Positions 16,769 to 25,376 of a DNA stretch of 37,981 bases are shown here, piece by piece. Positions within the stretch are counted from its first letter, which is position 1; every line of letters starts with the position of its first letter. Under the pieces are notes generated by a model, which had not been told where the DNA came from, did not search any database, and worked only from the letters and a program-made list of their open reading frames with translations. The position numbers and the translations under genes were made by a program. This DNA is from an uncultured Clostridia bacterium (GTDB taxonomy: Bacteria; Bacillota; Clostridia; TANB77; CAG-508), in contig CALXQV010000024.1 of the NCBI GenBank assembly GCA_944390535.1, positions 1-37,981 on the forward strand. The letters run 5' to 3'.

Positions 16769-18757
16769 ATGAAACCTATTAGAATTTTTAACATTGATAA
16801 TGAAAAAAAATTGGCTTTTGTGAATACCTTAATATTTGCTATGATTGCTACTGTTTTGTATTTTACACTACCTTTTGTGCTAAATTATCCTCCAAATTCA
16901 ACAGACAATAGCTTTCAAATAGAAATTGTTGGTATTACTTATACAACACAATTTTTCATTATCATATCTATTTTACTAATTCTTCTATATATCGCTTTGC
17001 GATTTATATATAGTAAATTATCACTTTCGGAAGAAAAGCTAAATAATCCTGAGTATATTCGAAATTTAAGAAAAAAATCTTTTAACTATCCTTATATGAT
17101 GCTTTTGTTAGAATTATTTGTTCCTTCTATTATTATTGCTATTTTATTATTTGCATTTAATACAGAGGCAGAGTTAGTTATTAGAATTACAACTGTTGTG
17201 TTCTCTTTTTCTGCCGTGTTTGCGATATTTTCTTATATGCTTAGTAAAAAATTCTTTTCTAACAGATTAACAGCAACAGCAGCATTAGCTAAAAATGAAG
17301 TAACAGGCGTTCGATTACCTTTATATAATAAATTATTAATACAAATACTACCGTTATTTCTATATTCTTTTGTTTTAATTTTGCTAATTTCTATGTCACT
17401 TATGACAAGAGAAAAAGGAGATTTATTATATCATTTTTACAGACAAGAATTGTTATCTCGTTTTAATGAAGAAACAGTATATGATATTGAAGAAGTAAAA
17501 AATATTCTAAACTCCATAGAATTTAAATCTGAAGGTGATCATGCATTAATTATGTCTGCTGATGATGGAGAAGTGATTTATTCTCCTGAACCATTAAATG
17601 CCTTTTTTACAAAATATGTTTTAAATTTCTATGATGAAACAGATGGATATACTTATGAATATTATGGTCAAAACAGAGAAGGTGCTGTTATTAAAATTAA
17701 CACCAATATGGGGCAATGTTATATTGGTATTCGTTTCTTTGTTTTTGGCAATAATTTTATCGCACCATTTTTATTAATTGCTTTATTGCTAATTTTGATA
17801 AATTGTCTTTTCATTCTTTATATTGGTAAAGATTTAAGTAATGATATTAATAGTGTTATTGATGGAATGAAACATATATCTAATTCTGATGATGTCATAT
17901 ATGCCAATAACTTACCTGTTACTTCAAATGATGAAATTGGTGATTTGACTGTGTCATTTAATAAAATTCAAAAATTAAATAAAACCTATGTGGATCAATT
18001 GCACAGCAATCAAGAAACTTTAATGGAAAGTGAACGTCTAGCATCTTTAGGACAATTAATTGGTGGTATTGCTCACAATTTAAAAACGCCTATTATGTCT
18101 ATTTCTGGAGCTTTAGAAGGATTATCAAATTTAATCAAAGAATATCAAGATTCTATTGATGATCCTGAAGTTAACTCACAAGATCATCATGACATCGCTA
18201 ATGATATGTCTGAATGGATTTCTAAAATAAAAGACTATACAGAATATATGTCTGACATTATTACTGCTGTTAAGGGACAAGCTGTTACATTGTCTGAAAC
18301 ATCTGCTGTCCATTTTACCATTGATGAATTGGTTAAACGTGTGAATATTTTAATGAAACATGAATTGAAAAATTCTCTAACCTATTTGAATATTTCTATG
18401 AAAATGGATGAACATACAATTATAAATGGGGATATTAATAGCTTGGTACAAGTCATTAATAATATGATATCAAATGCCATTCAGGCATATGGTGGCCAAA
18501 AAAATAAAAATATTGAATTAATATTAGAAACAAAAGATAATCATGTATTAATACATGTAAAAGATTATGCAGGTGGTATGCCACAAACTGTTCAAAATAA
18601 ACTATTTAAAGAAATGATTACAACAAAAGGAAAAAATGGTACAGGTCTAGGGTTGTATATGTCTTACTCAACCATAAAAGCACATTTTAATGGTGATATT
18701 GTCTTTGAATCCGAATTAGAAAAAGGTACAACTTTCACTATTATATTACCTTTATAG
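16769..18757 (+). CDS. Multi-span membrane sensor histidine kinase, co-transcribed with NRPS
   Basis: 662 residues, starting 13 nt after the NRPS stop with AAGGAGG in the gap. Five membrane segments (about 15-39, 60-80, 109-130, 137-158, 188-212) are followed by an outside domain (213-328) with a small Cache-like look (HALIMSADDGEVIYSP). A sixth segment (329-351), a HAMP-like linker (350-405) and the kinase core follow. The phospho-accepting His is H436 in GGIAHNLKTP; the ATP lid has N569 (NMISNAIQA), DYAGGM and GTGLGL (624-629). It should phosphorylate a response regulator, most simply the REC-HD-GYP protein 193 bp downstream. Tight linkage to the NRPS suggests that it senses the NRPS product, its precursor or its effect on the envelope. 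That is inference; the kinase call is safe. A terminator follows at 18851. Confidence 0.9.
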   Translation: MKPIRIFNIDNEKKLAFVNTLIFAMIATVLYFTLPFVLNYPPNSTDNSFQIEIVGITYTTQFFIIISILLILLYIALRFIYSKLSLSEEKLNNPEYIRNLRKKSFNYPYMMLLLELFVPSIIIAILLFAFNTEAELVIRITTVVFSFSAVFAIFSYMLSKKFFSNRLTATAALAKNEVTGVRLPLYNKLLIQILPLFLYSFVLILLISMSLMTREKGDLLYHFYRQELLSRFNEETVYDIEEVKNILNSIEFKSEGDHALIMSADDGEVIYSPEPLNAFFTKYVLNFYDETDGYTYEYYGQNREGAVIKINTNMGQCYIGIRFFVFGNNFIAPFLLIALLLILINCLFILYIGKDLSNDINSVIDGMKHISNSDDVIYANNLPVTSNDEIGDLTVSFNKIQKLNKTYVDQLHSNQETLMESERLASLGQLIGGIAHNLKTPIMSISGALEGLSNLIKEYQDSIDDPEVNSQDHHDIANDMSEWISKIKDYTEYMSDIITAVKGQAVTLSETSAVHFTIDELVKRVNILMKHELKNSLTYLNISMKMDEHTIINGDINSLVQVINNMISNAIQAYGGQKNKNIELILETKDNHVLIHVKDYAGGMPQTVQNKLFKEMITTKGKNGTGLGLYMSYSTIKAHFNGDIVFESELEKGTTFTIILPL

Positions 18758-18850
18758 GATGATATTTCCTCTTAACTGCATAATAAAAATATTGTATTTT
18801 TAGTTAGATTTTTTATTTAATCCTATCATTTCATATACTATTTTTATCGA

Positions 18851-18908
18851 CAAAAATCGAGCTTTTTACATATAAAATCAGGTAAAAAGCTTGATTTTTG
18901 TTTTTTTT
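18851..18908 (+). terminator. Terminator of the NRPS-kinase transcript
   Basis: CAAAAATCGAGCTTTTTAC (18851-18869) pairs with GTAAAAAGCTTGATTTTTG (18882-18900) with one G-T pair, and eight T follow. It separates the NRPS-kinase unit from the response-regulator gene. Confidence 0.9.
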
Positions 18909-18919
18909 ATTAATATAAT
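18891..18919 (+). promoter_or_regulatory. Promoter of the HD-GYP regulator, overlapping the terminator
   Basis: -35 TTGATT (18891-18896) lies in the right arm of the terminator stem. A 17-bp spacer contains the T tract, and the -10 is TATAAT (18914-18919). The ATG is 32 bp beyond. The regulator can thus be made independently of the NRPS-kinase unit. Confidence 0.65.
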
Positions 18920-18950
18920 GAAAAAAATTAAATTTTGAAAGAGGTTTAAT

Positions 18951-20021
18951 ATGAGAAAGCATATACAAGGAATAGAAAATGTGGAAAATAACACATATCG
19001 AATTATAGCCGTAGATGATGAAGAGGGAATTGTAGATTCTTTATCTATATTTTTAAAACGTTCTGGATATGATTTTACTGGTGTTACAGACCCACAACAA
19101 GCAATTCAATTAGTAAAAGAAGAACATTTTGATTTGATGATATTAGACTTTATTATGACACCTTTTCATGGAGATCAAGTTGTTGAAGAAATTAGAAAAT
19201 TCAATAAAGATTTATATATTTTATTATTAACTGGGCATAAAGATTTAGCACCACCTTTAGAAACCATTAGAAGATTAGATATTCAAGGATATTGTGAAAA
19301 AAGTGATAAATTTGACCAATTGCTTTTGTTGATTGAATCTGGTATTAAGTCTATTAAACAAATGAATGAAATCAAAGAAATTAATACCAAATTATCTGAT
19401 ACATATGAAAGATTGGAACAAGCATATTTGGATTCTATCAAAACCTTACGTTATACTATTGAAGCAAAAGATGAATATACAAGAGGCCATTCTGATAGAG
19501 TTGCTGCTTTTTCAGTTCTTATGGGGAAAAAACTTGGTTTATCAGAAGAGGATTTACATACTTTAGAAATTGGTGGATTATTCCATGATATTGGGAAAAT
19601 TGGTGTTCCAGATAGTATTTTATTAAAAGATTCAAAATTAACTGATGAAGAATATTCTCAAATAAAACAACATCCAAATATTGGTGTTCATATCTTATCA
19701 AATGCTTCTATATTTGATGATATCTTACCAATTGTGGAACATCATCATGAAAAATATGATGGAACAGGATATCCTGGAAAACTTGCTAGTAATCAAATTC
19801 CATATTTAGCAAGAATTACATCTATTGCAGATAGTTTTGACGCTATGGCTTCGAGAAGGGCTTATCGTGATTCCCTAGATATAGATACAATTATTTCTGA
19901 ATTTGAAAGGTGCAAAGGTACACAATTTGACCCAGAATTAGATGACTTATTTTTAGATATTTTAAAGAATCATTTTGATGAGATAAAAGAAATACAAGAA
20001 AAATATAAATCAGACCAATAA
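18951..20021 (+). CDS. Response regulator with HD-GYP domain (cyclic-di-GMP phosphodiesterase)
   Basis: 356 residues. The receiver domain (about 15-130) has acidic residues in VDDEE, phospho-acceptor D66 (LMILDF), T94 in LLTGH and a Lys in CEKSD. A helical linker (about 135-165) leads to an HD-GYP domain (about 168-350) with HSDRVAAFS, the metal pair H212-D213 in FHDIGKIGVP, HPNIGVHIL and the full HHHEKYDGTGYP signature (264-275). HD-GYP proteins hydrolyse cyclic di-GMP, or related cyclic dinucleotides, through a metal centre. All key residues are present, so it should be active. It has no DNA-binding domain, so its output is second-messenger level. The kinase encoded just upstream is the obvious partner. 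GAAAGAGG precedes the ATG. Confidence 0.92.
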   Translation: MRKHIQGIENVENNTYRIIAVDDEEGIVDSLSIFLKRSGYDFTGVTDPQQAIQLVKEEHFDLMILDFIMTPFHGDQVVEEIRKFNKDLYILLLTGHKDLAPPLETIRRLDIQGYCEKSDKFDQLLLLIESGIKSIKQMNEIKEINTKLSDTYERLEQAYLDSIKTLRYTIEAKDEYTRGHSDRVAAFSVLMGKKLGLSEEDLHTLEIGGLFHDIGKIGVPDSILLKDSKLTDEEYSQIKQHPNIGVHILSNASIFDDILPIVEHHHEKYDGTGYPGKLASNQIPYLARITSIADSFDAMASRRAYRDSLDIDTIISEFERCKGTQFDPELDDLFLDILKNHFDEIKEIQEKYKSDQ

Positions 20022-20035
20022 GAATGTATCAAAGA

Positions 20036-20267
20036 GGACAGACTTACTGGAAATCCTAGTTAAGCATATATGATATAAAAAAATGAATCGATTTTGCGTA
20101 TCTAAATTTGAAGATAGAAATTGTTAAAAAAAATATGAGGGATGTTCATTTTTAATGAAAGCGGCTCATATTTTTTTATACAAGTTCTACGAAAAATTTA
20201 GCTTATACAAAATCGTGAATGGCTTTATATCATATATGCTTAACTAGGATTTCCAGCAGGTCTGTCC
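20036..20267. mobile_element. MITE-like element with 44-bp terminal inverted repeats (copy 2)
   Basis: The ends 20036-20079 and 20224-20267 are inverted copies with two mismatches in 44; the inner 33 positions, including AAATCCTAGTTAAGCATATA, are identical. The interior shares ordered blocks with the minus strand of 10179-10483 (CGATTTTGCGTAT, GATGTTCATTTT, AATGAAAG.GGCTCA, CTTATACAAAAT). A second palindromic GGGAC unit is joined to its right end (20262-20304) and reaches the stop of tex. It lies between converging genes. Confidence 0.8.
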
Positions 20268-20301
20268 CTTTTGACCAATTTTTGTCCATTTTGGCATGTC
20301 C

Positions 20302-22485
20302 CTAACATTTCATAGAAAGTCCAACCTTTTGTCTTTCTTGATCAATCTTAATAACTTTAACTTTTACAATATCCCCTACTGACACAATCTCTGATGGGTT
20401 TTTGATAAATTTATCACTCATTTCTGAAATATGAACAAGTCCATCATGTTTTACACCAATATCTACAAATGCACCAAAATCAATAACATTTCTAACAGTT
20501 CCTGTTAATACCATGCCCTCTTTTAAGTCTTCTAATTTTAATACATCACTTCTTAATATTGGTTTCGGCATATCTTCACGCGGATCTCTTCCTGGTTTTG
20601 ACAATTCTTCAATAATATCTGTTAATGTCATTTCCCCTATGTTTAATTCTTTTGCCATTTCTGGTATATTGACATTTTTTAATTTCACTCTTAATTGTTC
20701 TAATTTTTCTTTATCTTTTAAATCTTGTTTATCAAAACCTAATTGTGCTAATAATTTTTCTGTTACTTCATAACTTTCTGGGTGTACTGCTGTAATTTCT
20801 AATGGATTATCTCCATCAAATATTCTTAAAAATCCAGCACACTGTTCAAATGCTACTTTTCCTAATTTTGAAACCTTTAGCAATTCTTTCCTATTTTTTA
20901 ATTTTCCATTTTCATCTCTGTATTTTACAATGTTTTTAGCTATTGTGTTATTGATACCTGAAACATAAGAAAGTAATGATGGCGTAGCAGTGTTTACATC
21001 AACTCCTACTTTATTAACACTATCCTCTACAACACCTGTTAAACTTTCTTGTAATTTCTTTTGATTAACATCATGTTGATATTGCCCTACACCAATCGCT
21101 TTGGGGTCTATTTTTACTAATTCTGCTAATGGGTCTTGTAAACGTCTAGCAATAGAAATTGCTCCTCTGATAGATACATTGATATCTGGATATTCTTCTG
21201 TTGCTAGTTTTGATGCAGAATATACAGATGCTCCTGCTTCGCTAACAATCACATAATGAACATCTCTTGAAGCTTCTTTTATCATCTCTGCTACAAACAT
21301 TTCTGATTCTCTTGAAGCAGTTCCATTTCCAATAGCTATCATATCAATTTTATCTTTTTCAATTAATGTTAATAATTCTTTTTTTGCACCTTCCACATCA
21401 TTTTGTGGTTCTGTTGGATATACAGTGGTATAATCTAATAATTTTCCTGTTTCGTCAATAACGGCAATTTTACATCCTGTTCGATATGCTGGGTCAAATC
21501 CCATAACGGTTTTCCCTTTAATTGGTGCTCCTAATAATAATTGTTTTGAATTTTTACCAAATACTTTTATCGCTTGATCTTCTGCTTTTTCTGTTAAATC
21601 TGAACGAATTTCTCTATCAATTGATGGTTCTATCAATCTTTTAAAACTATCTAAAATGGTATCTTTTAGCATTTGAGTAAATTGTGTTTCATCTTTTATG
21701 ATGTCTCTTTCCATATAAGTTAATAGTTTATCTTCTGGTTTTTCAATTTTTACTTTTAGAAAATTTTCTTTCTCCCCTCGATTGATTGCCAATATTCTAT
21801 GACTTGGTATGTATTTTATGGCTTCTTGATATTCGTAATACATTTCATAATTTGATTTTTCTTCTGGCTTTACAGCTTTTGTTTGAATCATTGCTTCTCT
21901 ATAACAGATTCTCTTGATTTGTTTTCTATATTTACTATTATCAGAAATATCTTCTGCAATAATGTCTAAAGCTCCTTGTACTGCCTCTTCTGCTGTTGCT
22001 ACTACTTTATCTTTATTCTTCTTATCCTCTTCTGATAAAGTATCTATATTCACATATTGTTTTGCAATTTCAAGAATTGGTTTTGTTTCTTTTTGCTCTA
22101 TAATTATGGTTGCTAATGGCTCTAAACCTTTTGCTTTGGCAACTGTTGCTCTTGTCTTTTTCTTTTGCTTATATGGTCTATAAATATCTTCTACTTCTGC
22201 CAATGTTTTACAAACGGCAACTGCTTGTAAAATTTCATCTGTTAATTTTCCTTGTTCATCAATAGATTTTATAACTTCTTCTTTTCTTTGCTCTAAATTT
22301 CTTAAATAATTTAGTCTTTCGCCTAAGTCTCTTAGAATTTCATCACTTAGTCCTCCTGTTACTTCCTTTCTGTAACGTGCAATAAAGGGAATGGTATTCC
22401 CTTCATCTATTAATTTTATTGTAGCTTCTACTTGTTTTTGTTTAATATTTAATTCTTCTGCAATTGTATTAATAATTTTATCCAT
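20302..22485 (-). CDS. tex: Tex-family S1 RNA-binding protein (transcription accessory factor)
   Basis: 727 residues from the ATG at 22485, which has GAAAGGA before it. The frame extends to 22524, but that would overlap the preceding stop at 22499. The domain order is standard: an N-terminal helical region (INTIAEELNIKQKQVEATIKLIDEG, RYRKEVTGGLSDE), a YqgF/RNase-H-like domain (about 310-430, MGFDPAYRTGCKIAVID), helix-hairpin-helix repeats (about 480-560, TATPSLLSYVSGI) and a C-terminal S1 domain (about 650-725, GTVRNVIDFGAFVDIGVKHDGLVHIS). Tex binds nucleic acid and affects transcription and RNA stability; its exact role varies among species. It follows the dCMP deaminase by 13 nt, so the two are co-transcribed. 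Its TAG stop is the end of a GGGAC repeat. Confidence 0.95.
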   Translation of the reverse strand: MDKIINTIAEELNIKQKQVEATIKLIDEGNTIPFIARYRKEVTGGLSDEILRDLGERLNYLRNLEQRKEEVIKSIDEQGKLTDEILQAVAVCKTLAEVEDIYRPYKQKKKTRATVAKAKGLEPLATIIIEQKETKPILEIAKQYVNIDTLSEEDKKNKDKVVATAEEAVQGALDIIAEDISDNSKYRKQIKRICYREAMIQTKAVKPEEKSNYEMYYEYQEAIKYIPSHRILAINRGEKENFLKVKIEKPEDKLLTYMERDIIKDETQFTQMLKDTILDSFKRLIEPSIDREIRSDLTEKAEDQAIKVFGKNSKQLLLGAPIKGKTVMGFDPAYRTGCKIAVIDETGKLLDYTTVYPTEPQNDVEGAKKELLTLIEKDKIDMIAIGNGTASRESEMFVAEMIKEASRDVHYVIVSEAGASVYSASKLATEEYPDINVSIRGAISIARRLQDPLAELVKIDPKAIGVGQYQHDVNQKKLQESLTGVVEDSVNKVGVDVNTATPSLLSYVSGINNTIAKNIVKYRDENGKLKNRKELLKVSKLGKVAFEQCAGFLRIFDGDNPLEITAVHPESYEVTEKLLAQLGFDKQDLKDKEKLEQLRVKLKNVNIPEMAKELNIGEMTLTDIIEELSKPGRDPREDMPKPILRSDVLKLEDLKEGMVLTGTVRNVIDFGAFVDIGVKHDGLVHISEMSDKFIKNPSEIVSVGDIVKVKVIKIDQERQKVGLSMKC

Positions 22486-22498
22486 TTTCGTTTCCTTT

Positions 22499-22981
22499 CT
22501 ATTCTTCTTCAAAAATCGTATCATCCTTTTGTACCCAGTTTTCTACTTCCTGTACTCTATATTCTTTTTTTGTATCTCTCATAATTACTTTTTCAATTCC
22601 AGCATTAATAATCATTCTTTTACAAAAAGAACATGGTTCGTTATCTGTTACATATTCCCCATTTCGTTGATTGATTCCCACTAAATACAATGTAGCTCCT
22701 ATCATATCCTTTCTCGCTGCACTAATAATAGCATTTTGTTCACTATGTACTGATCGACATTTTTCATATCCTTTTCCACTAGGCATTTCATATTTTTGCC
22801 TTGTACAATATCCTAAATCAATACAATTCTTTCTCCCTCTTGGCGCACCAGAATATCCTGTTGAAATGATCTCATCGTTTTTTACAATAATACTTCCATA
22901 ATTATTTCTTAGACAAGTTCCTCTTTCGGCTACACTTTCTGCAATATTTAAATAATAGTTTATTTTATCAACTCTTTGCAT
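22499..22981 (-). CDS. comEB: dCMP deaminase (ComEB-type)
   Basis: The enzyme deaminates dCMP to dUMP, feeding thymidylate synthesis. I choose the ATG at 22981 (160 residues), about 11 nt after GAAAGGA; a GTG at 22990 lies only 2 nt from that site. The zinc site is HSEQNAI (H79, E81) and EPCSFCKRM (C117, C120). The characteristic insert GYSGAPRGRKNCIDLGYC, with extra Cys residues, matches dCMP deaminases rather than cytidine deaminases. It lies between the ABC-F gene (74 nt upstream) and tex (13 nt downstream), all on the minus strand, so probably one operon. Confidence 0.9.
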   Translation of the reverse strand: MQRVDKINYYLNIAESVAERGTCLRNNYGSIIVKNDEIISTGYSGAPRGRKNCIDLGYCTRQKYEMPSGKGYEKCRSVHSEQNAIISAARKDMIGATLYLVGINQRNGEYVTDNEPCSFCKRMIINAGIEKVIMRDTKKEYRVQEVENWVQKDDTIFEEE

Positions 22982-23054
22982 TTTTATCACATTCCTTTCA
23001 AAAGGATTTTATCTTGACCACATACAAATTTTTCCATATATAACAAGGTTAGGC

Positions 23055-24647
23055 TTATTCTACTCCTAAATACTCATTATAAGTAATTTCTCTGTCAATG
23101 ATTTTTCCATCTTCTTTAATATCAATAATTCTATTGGCAACAGTTTGCGTTAATTCATGATCATGGGATGTAAATAACATATTTCCTGTAAATCGTTTCA
23201 TACCTTCATTTAATGCTGTAATACTTTCCATATCTAAATGGTTTGTTGGCTCATCAAATATTAAGAAATTTGCTCCTGATAACATCATTTTTGATAATAC
23301 ACATCTTACTTTTTCTCCTCCGGACATCACTTTTACTTGTTTTAATGCCTCATCTCCTGAAAACAACATCCTTCCTAAAAAGCTTCTTACATATGTTTCA
23401 TCTGGGTCTTTAGAATATTTTCTAAGCCATTCTGTGATATTTTCATCTGTTTCAAATAAATAATTATTATCCTTAGGGAAATATGATTTTGTGATGGTTG
23501 TCCCCCATACCAATTCCCCTTCATCTGGTTCTAGTTCTCCTTCTATAATTTGGAATAACACAGTTTTTGCTAGTTCATTATCTGCTAAAAAAGCAATTTT
23601 ATTTCCTTCTTTTACATCAAATGAAATCTTATCTAATAATTTCACACCATCAATTGTTTTCGATATATTTTTTACTTGTAAAATTTCTCTTCCTGGTTCT
23701 CTATCTGGTTTAAAGTCTACATATGGGTATTTTCTATTAGATGGTTTAATTTCTTCTAATTCTATTTTTTCTAATGTTTTCTTTCTTGAAGTTGCTTGTT
23801 TTGATTTTGATGCATTGGCACTAAATCTAGCAATAAACTCTTGTAACTCTTTTATTTTTTCTTCTTTTTTCTTATTTTGTTCTCTTGCTTGTTTTAATGC
23901 TAGTTGACTTGACTCATACCAGAAATCATAGTTTCCTGGATATACTTTTATCTTTCCAAAATCCACATCTGCAATATGTGTACATACTTTATTTAAAAAA
24001 TATCTATCGTGTGATACAACAATGACTGTATTTTCAAAATCCATTAGAAAATCTTGTAACCAATTAATACTTTTCATGTCTAAGTCATTGGTTGGCTCAT
24101 CTAATAATAAAACATCTGGATTTCCAAATAAGCTTTGTGCTAATAGGACTTTAACTTTTTCTTTTGCTTCAATTTCTTTCATGTATTTATAGTGATTATC
24201 TGGTATAATTCCTAAATCATTCAATAAAATCGCAGCATCTGATTCTGCATTCCAACCATCTAATTCTGCAAATCTTTCTTCTAGTTTTGCAGCTTCCATA
24301 CCATCTTCTTCTGAAAAATCTGGTTTTGCATAAATAGCTTCTTTTTCCTTCATAATGTCATATAGCTCTTTATTCCCCATAATAACTGTATCCATAACTG
24401 TATATTCTTCAAAAGCAAAGTGGTCTTGTTTTAATACAGATAGTCTTTCACCTTTATCTAAACTAACATCACCTTTACTTGGTTCTATTTCTCCTGATAA
24501 TACTTTTAAGAAAGTAGATTTTCCTGCACCATTTGCTCCAATAATTCCATAGCAATTTCCTTTTCCAAAATTTATATTGACATCCTCAAATAACACTCTT
24601 TTTCCAAATCTGACTGTGACTCCATTTGCACTTAACATGTATTTCAT
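23055..24647 (-). CDS. ABC-F family ATPase, YkpA/YbiT-like
   Basis: 530 residues with two ABC domains and no membrane part. Domain 1 has Walker A GANGAGKST (about 36-44) and Walker B LLLDEPTNDLD, but its signature is worn to EIEAKEKVKVLL. Domain 2 has a degraded Walker A (ADNELAKT) but an intact signature MSGGEKVRC and FDEPTNHLD. A charged linker (about 240-300, KQAREQNKKKEEKI) joins them. One composite ATP site (Walker A of 1, signature of 2) is thus intact and the other is not. ABC-F proteins bind the ribosome and adjust translation; a few give drug resistance, but nothing here points to that. It is probably the first gene of the operon with dCMP deaminase and tex. Confidence 0.9.
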   Translation of the reverse strand: MKYMLSANGVTVRFGKRVLFEDVNINFGKGNCYGIIGANGAGKSTFLKVLSGEIEPSKGDVSLDKGERLSVLKQDHFAFEEYTVMDTVIMGNKELYDIMKEKEAIYAKPDFSEEDGMEAAKLEERFAELDGWNAESDAAILLNDLGIIPDNHYKYMKEIEAKEKVKVLLAQSLFGNPDVLLLDEPTNDLDMKSINWLQDFLMDFENTVIVVSHDRYFLNKVCTHIADVDFGKIKVYPGNYDFWYESSQLALKQAREQNKKKEEKIKELQEFIARFSANASKSKQATSRKKTLEKIELEEIKPSNRKYPYVDFKPDREPGREILQVKNISKTIDGVKLLDKISFDVKEGNKIAFLADNELAKTVLFQIIEGELEPDEGELVWGTTITKSYFPKDNNYLFETDENITEWLRKYSKDPDETYVRSFLGRMLFSGDEALKQVKVMSGGEKVRCVLSKMMLSGANFLIFDEPTNHLDMESITALNEGMKRFTGNMLFTSHDHELTQTVANRIIDIKEDGKIIDREITYNEYLGVE

Positions 24648-24761
24648 TCCTTTCTTTTAGGCTAAATACATTTACTATGTATATGAAATAGCCTTTTATT
24701 ATATCGTTGGTATTATATACTATTTTATGATATTTTTCAAGGATTTTACATACGGAAATAG

Positions 24762-24954
24762 GGGAAAGAAAGGTTACTGTTCAACCCGAGGTTCACTATA
24801 TAGTATTTTGAGACACTGCGTAAGCGACCAAACGAACGAATGTGAGTGCGATTGGAGCAACCTACATTTATATTTTCATTAATAAGTTGCGACACACAAA
24901 GTGTAAGAAATACTATATAGTGAACCTCGGGTTGAACAGTAACCTTTCTTTCCC
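24762..24954. mobile_element. MITE-like element with 47-bp perfect inverted repeats
   Basis: 24762-24808 and 24908-24954 are perfect inverted copies, containing GGTTACTGTTCAACCCGAGG. The 99-bp interior holds smaller inverted motifs (GCGACC..; TTGCGACACACAAAGTGT) and no gene. It is more G+C-rich than the surroundings. The outermost bases (TAGGGAAAG, right end read inward) only partly resemble the GGGAC elements, so this is probably another family. It fills most of the 353-bp gap between the ABC-F gene and DUF378. Confidence 0.75.
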
Positions 24955-25000
24955 TAATTTTATCTATATTATGTTTTACAGATTTGTTTATATCAAATGA

Positions 25001-25189
25001 TTAATCATCAAATAATAACTTAATACCCCATAAACCAGATAATCCCACTAGTCCATATACAATTCTTGACCATATTGTCATGTCTCCAAATATTAGTGCT
25101 ACTAAGTCTAATTCAAATAATGCAATTAATCCCCAATTGATTGCACCAATAATAATTAAAACTAATGCGATTTTATCTATTACTTTCAT
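25001..25189 (-). CDS. DUF378 small membrane protein (YuzA-like)
   Basis: 62 residues with two membrane segments (about 6-27 and 40-58) and the family's typical INWGL and GLVGLSGLWGI motifs. The ATG is preceded by GGAGGAAATGCA. The function of DUF378 proteins is unknown; they are short, widespread membrane proteins. It stands alone here, divergent from the CapA-like gene. Confidence 0.9.
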   Translation of the reverse strand: MKVIDKIALVLIIIGAINWGLIALFELDLVALIFGDMTIWSRIVYGLVGLSGLWGIKLLFDD

Positions 25190-25376
25190 TGCATTTCCTC
25201 CTTTTACTGTATTTTTATATTATTTTAACCTTTTTTCTTTTTATTTATACATTTATTGAAAATTTTTCTTTTTTATGATAATTTGTAAATAGAAATTTAA
25301 ACTTTTAATATAAACAAATATACTACCATTCAAAATGAAAATAGTTTTTTATTTAACAATGAAGGAGGAAAAATAT

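Noticed and set aside
24762-24954. tRNA-like GGTTCAACCCGAGG inside the 193-bp element
   Set aside because: No cloverleaf can be built; it is part of the 47-bp inverted repeat.
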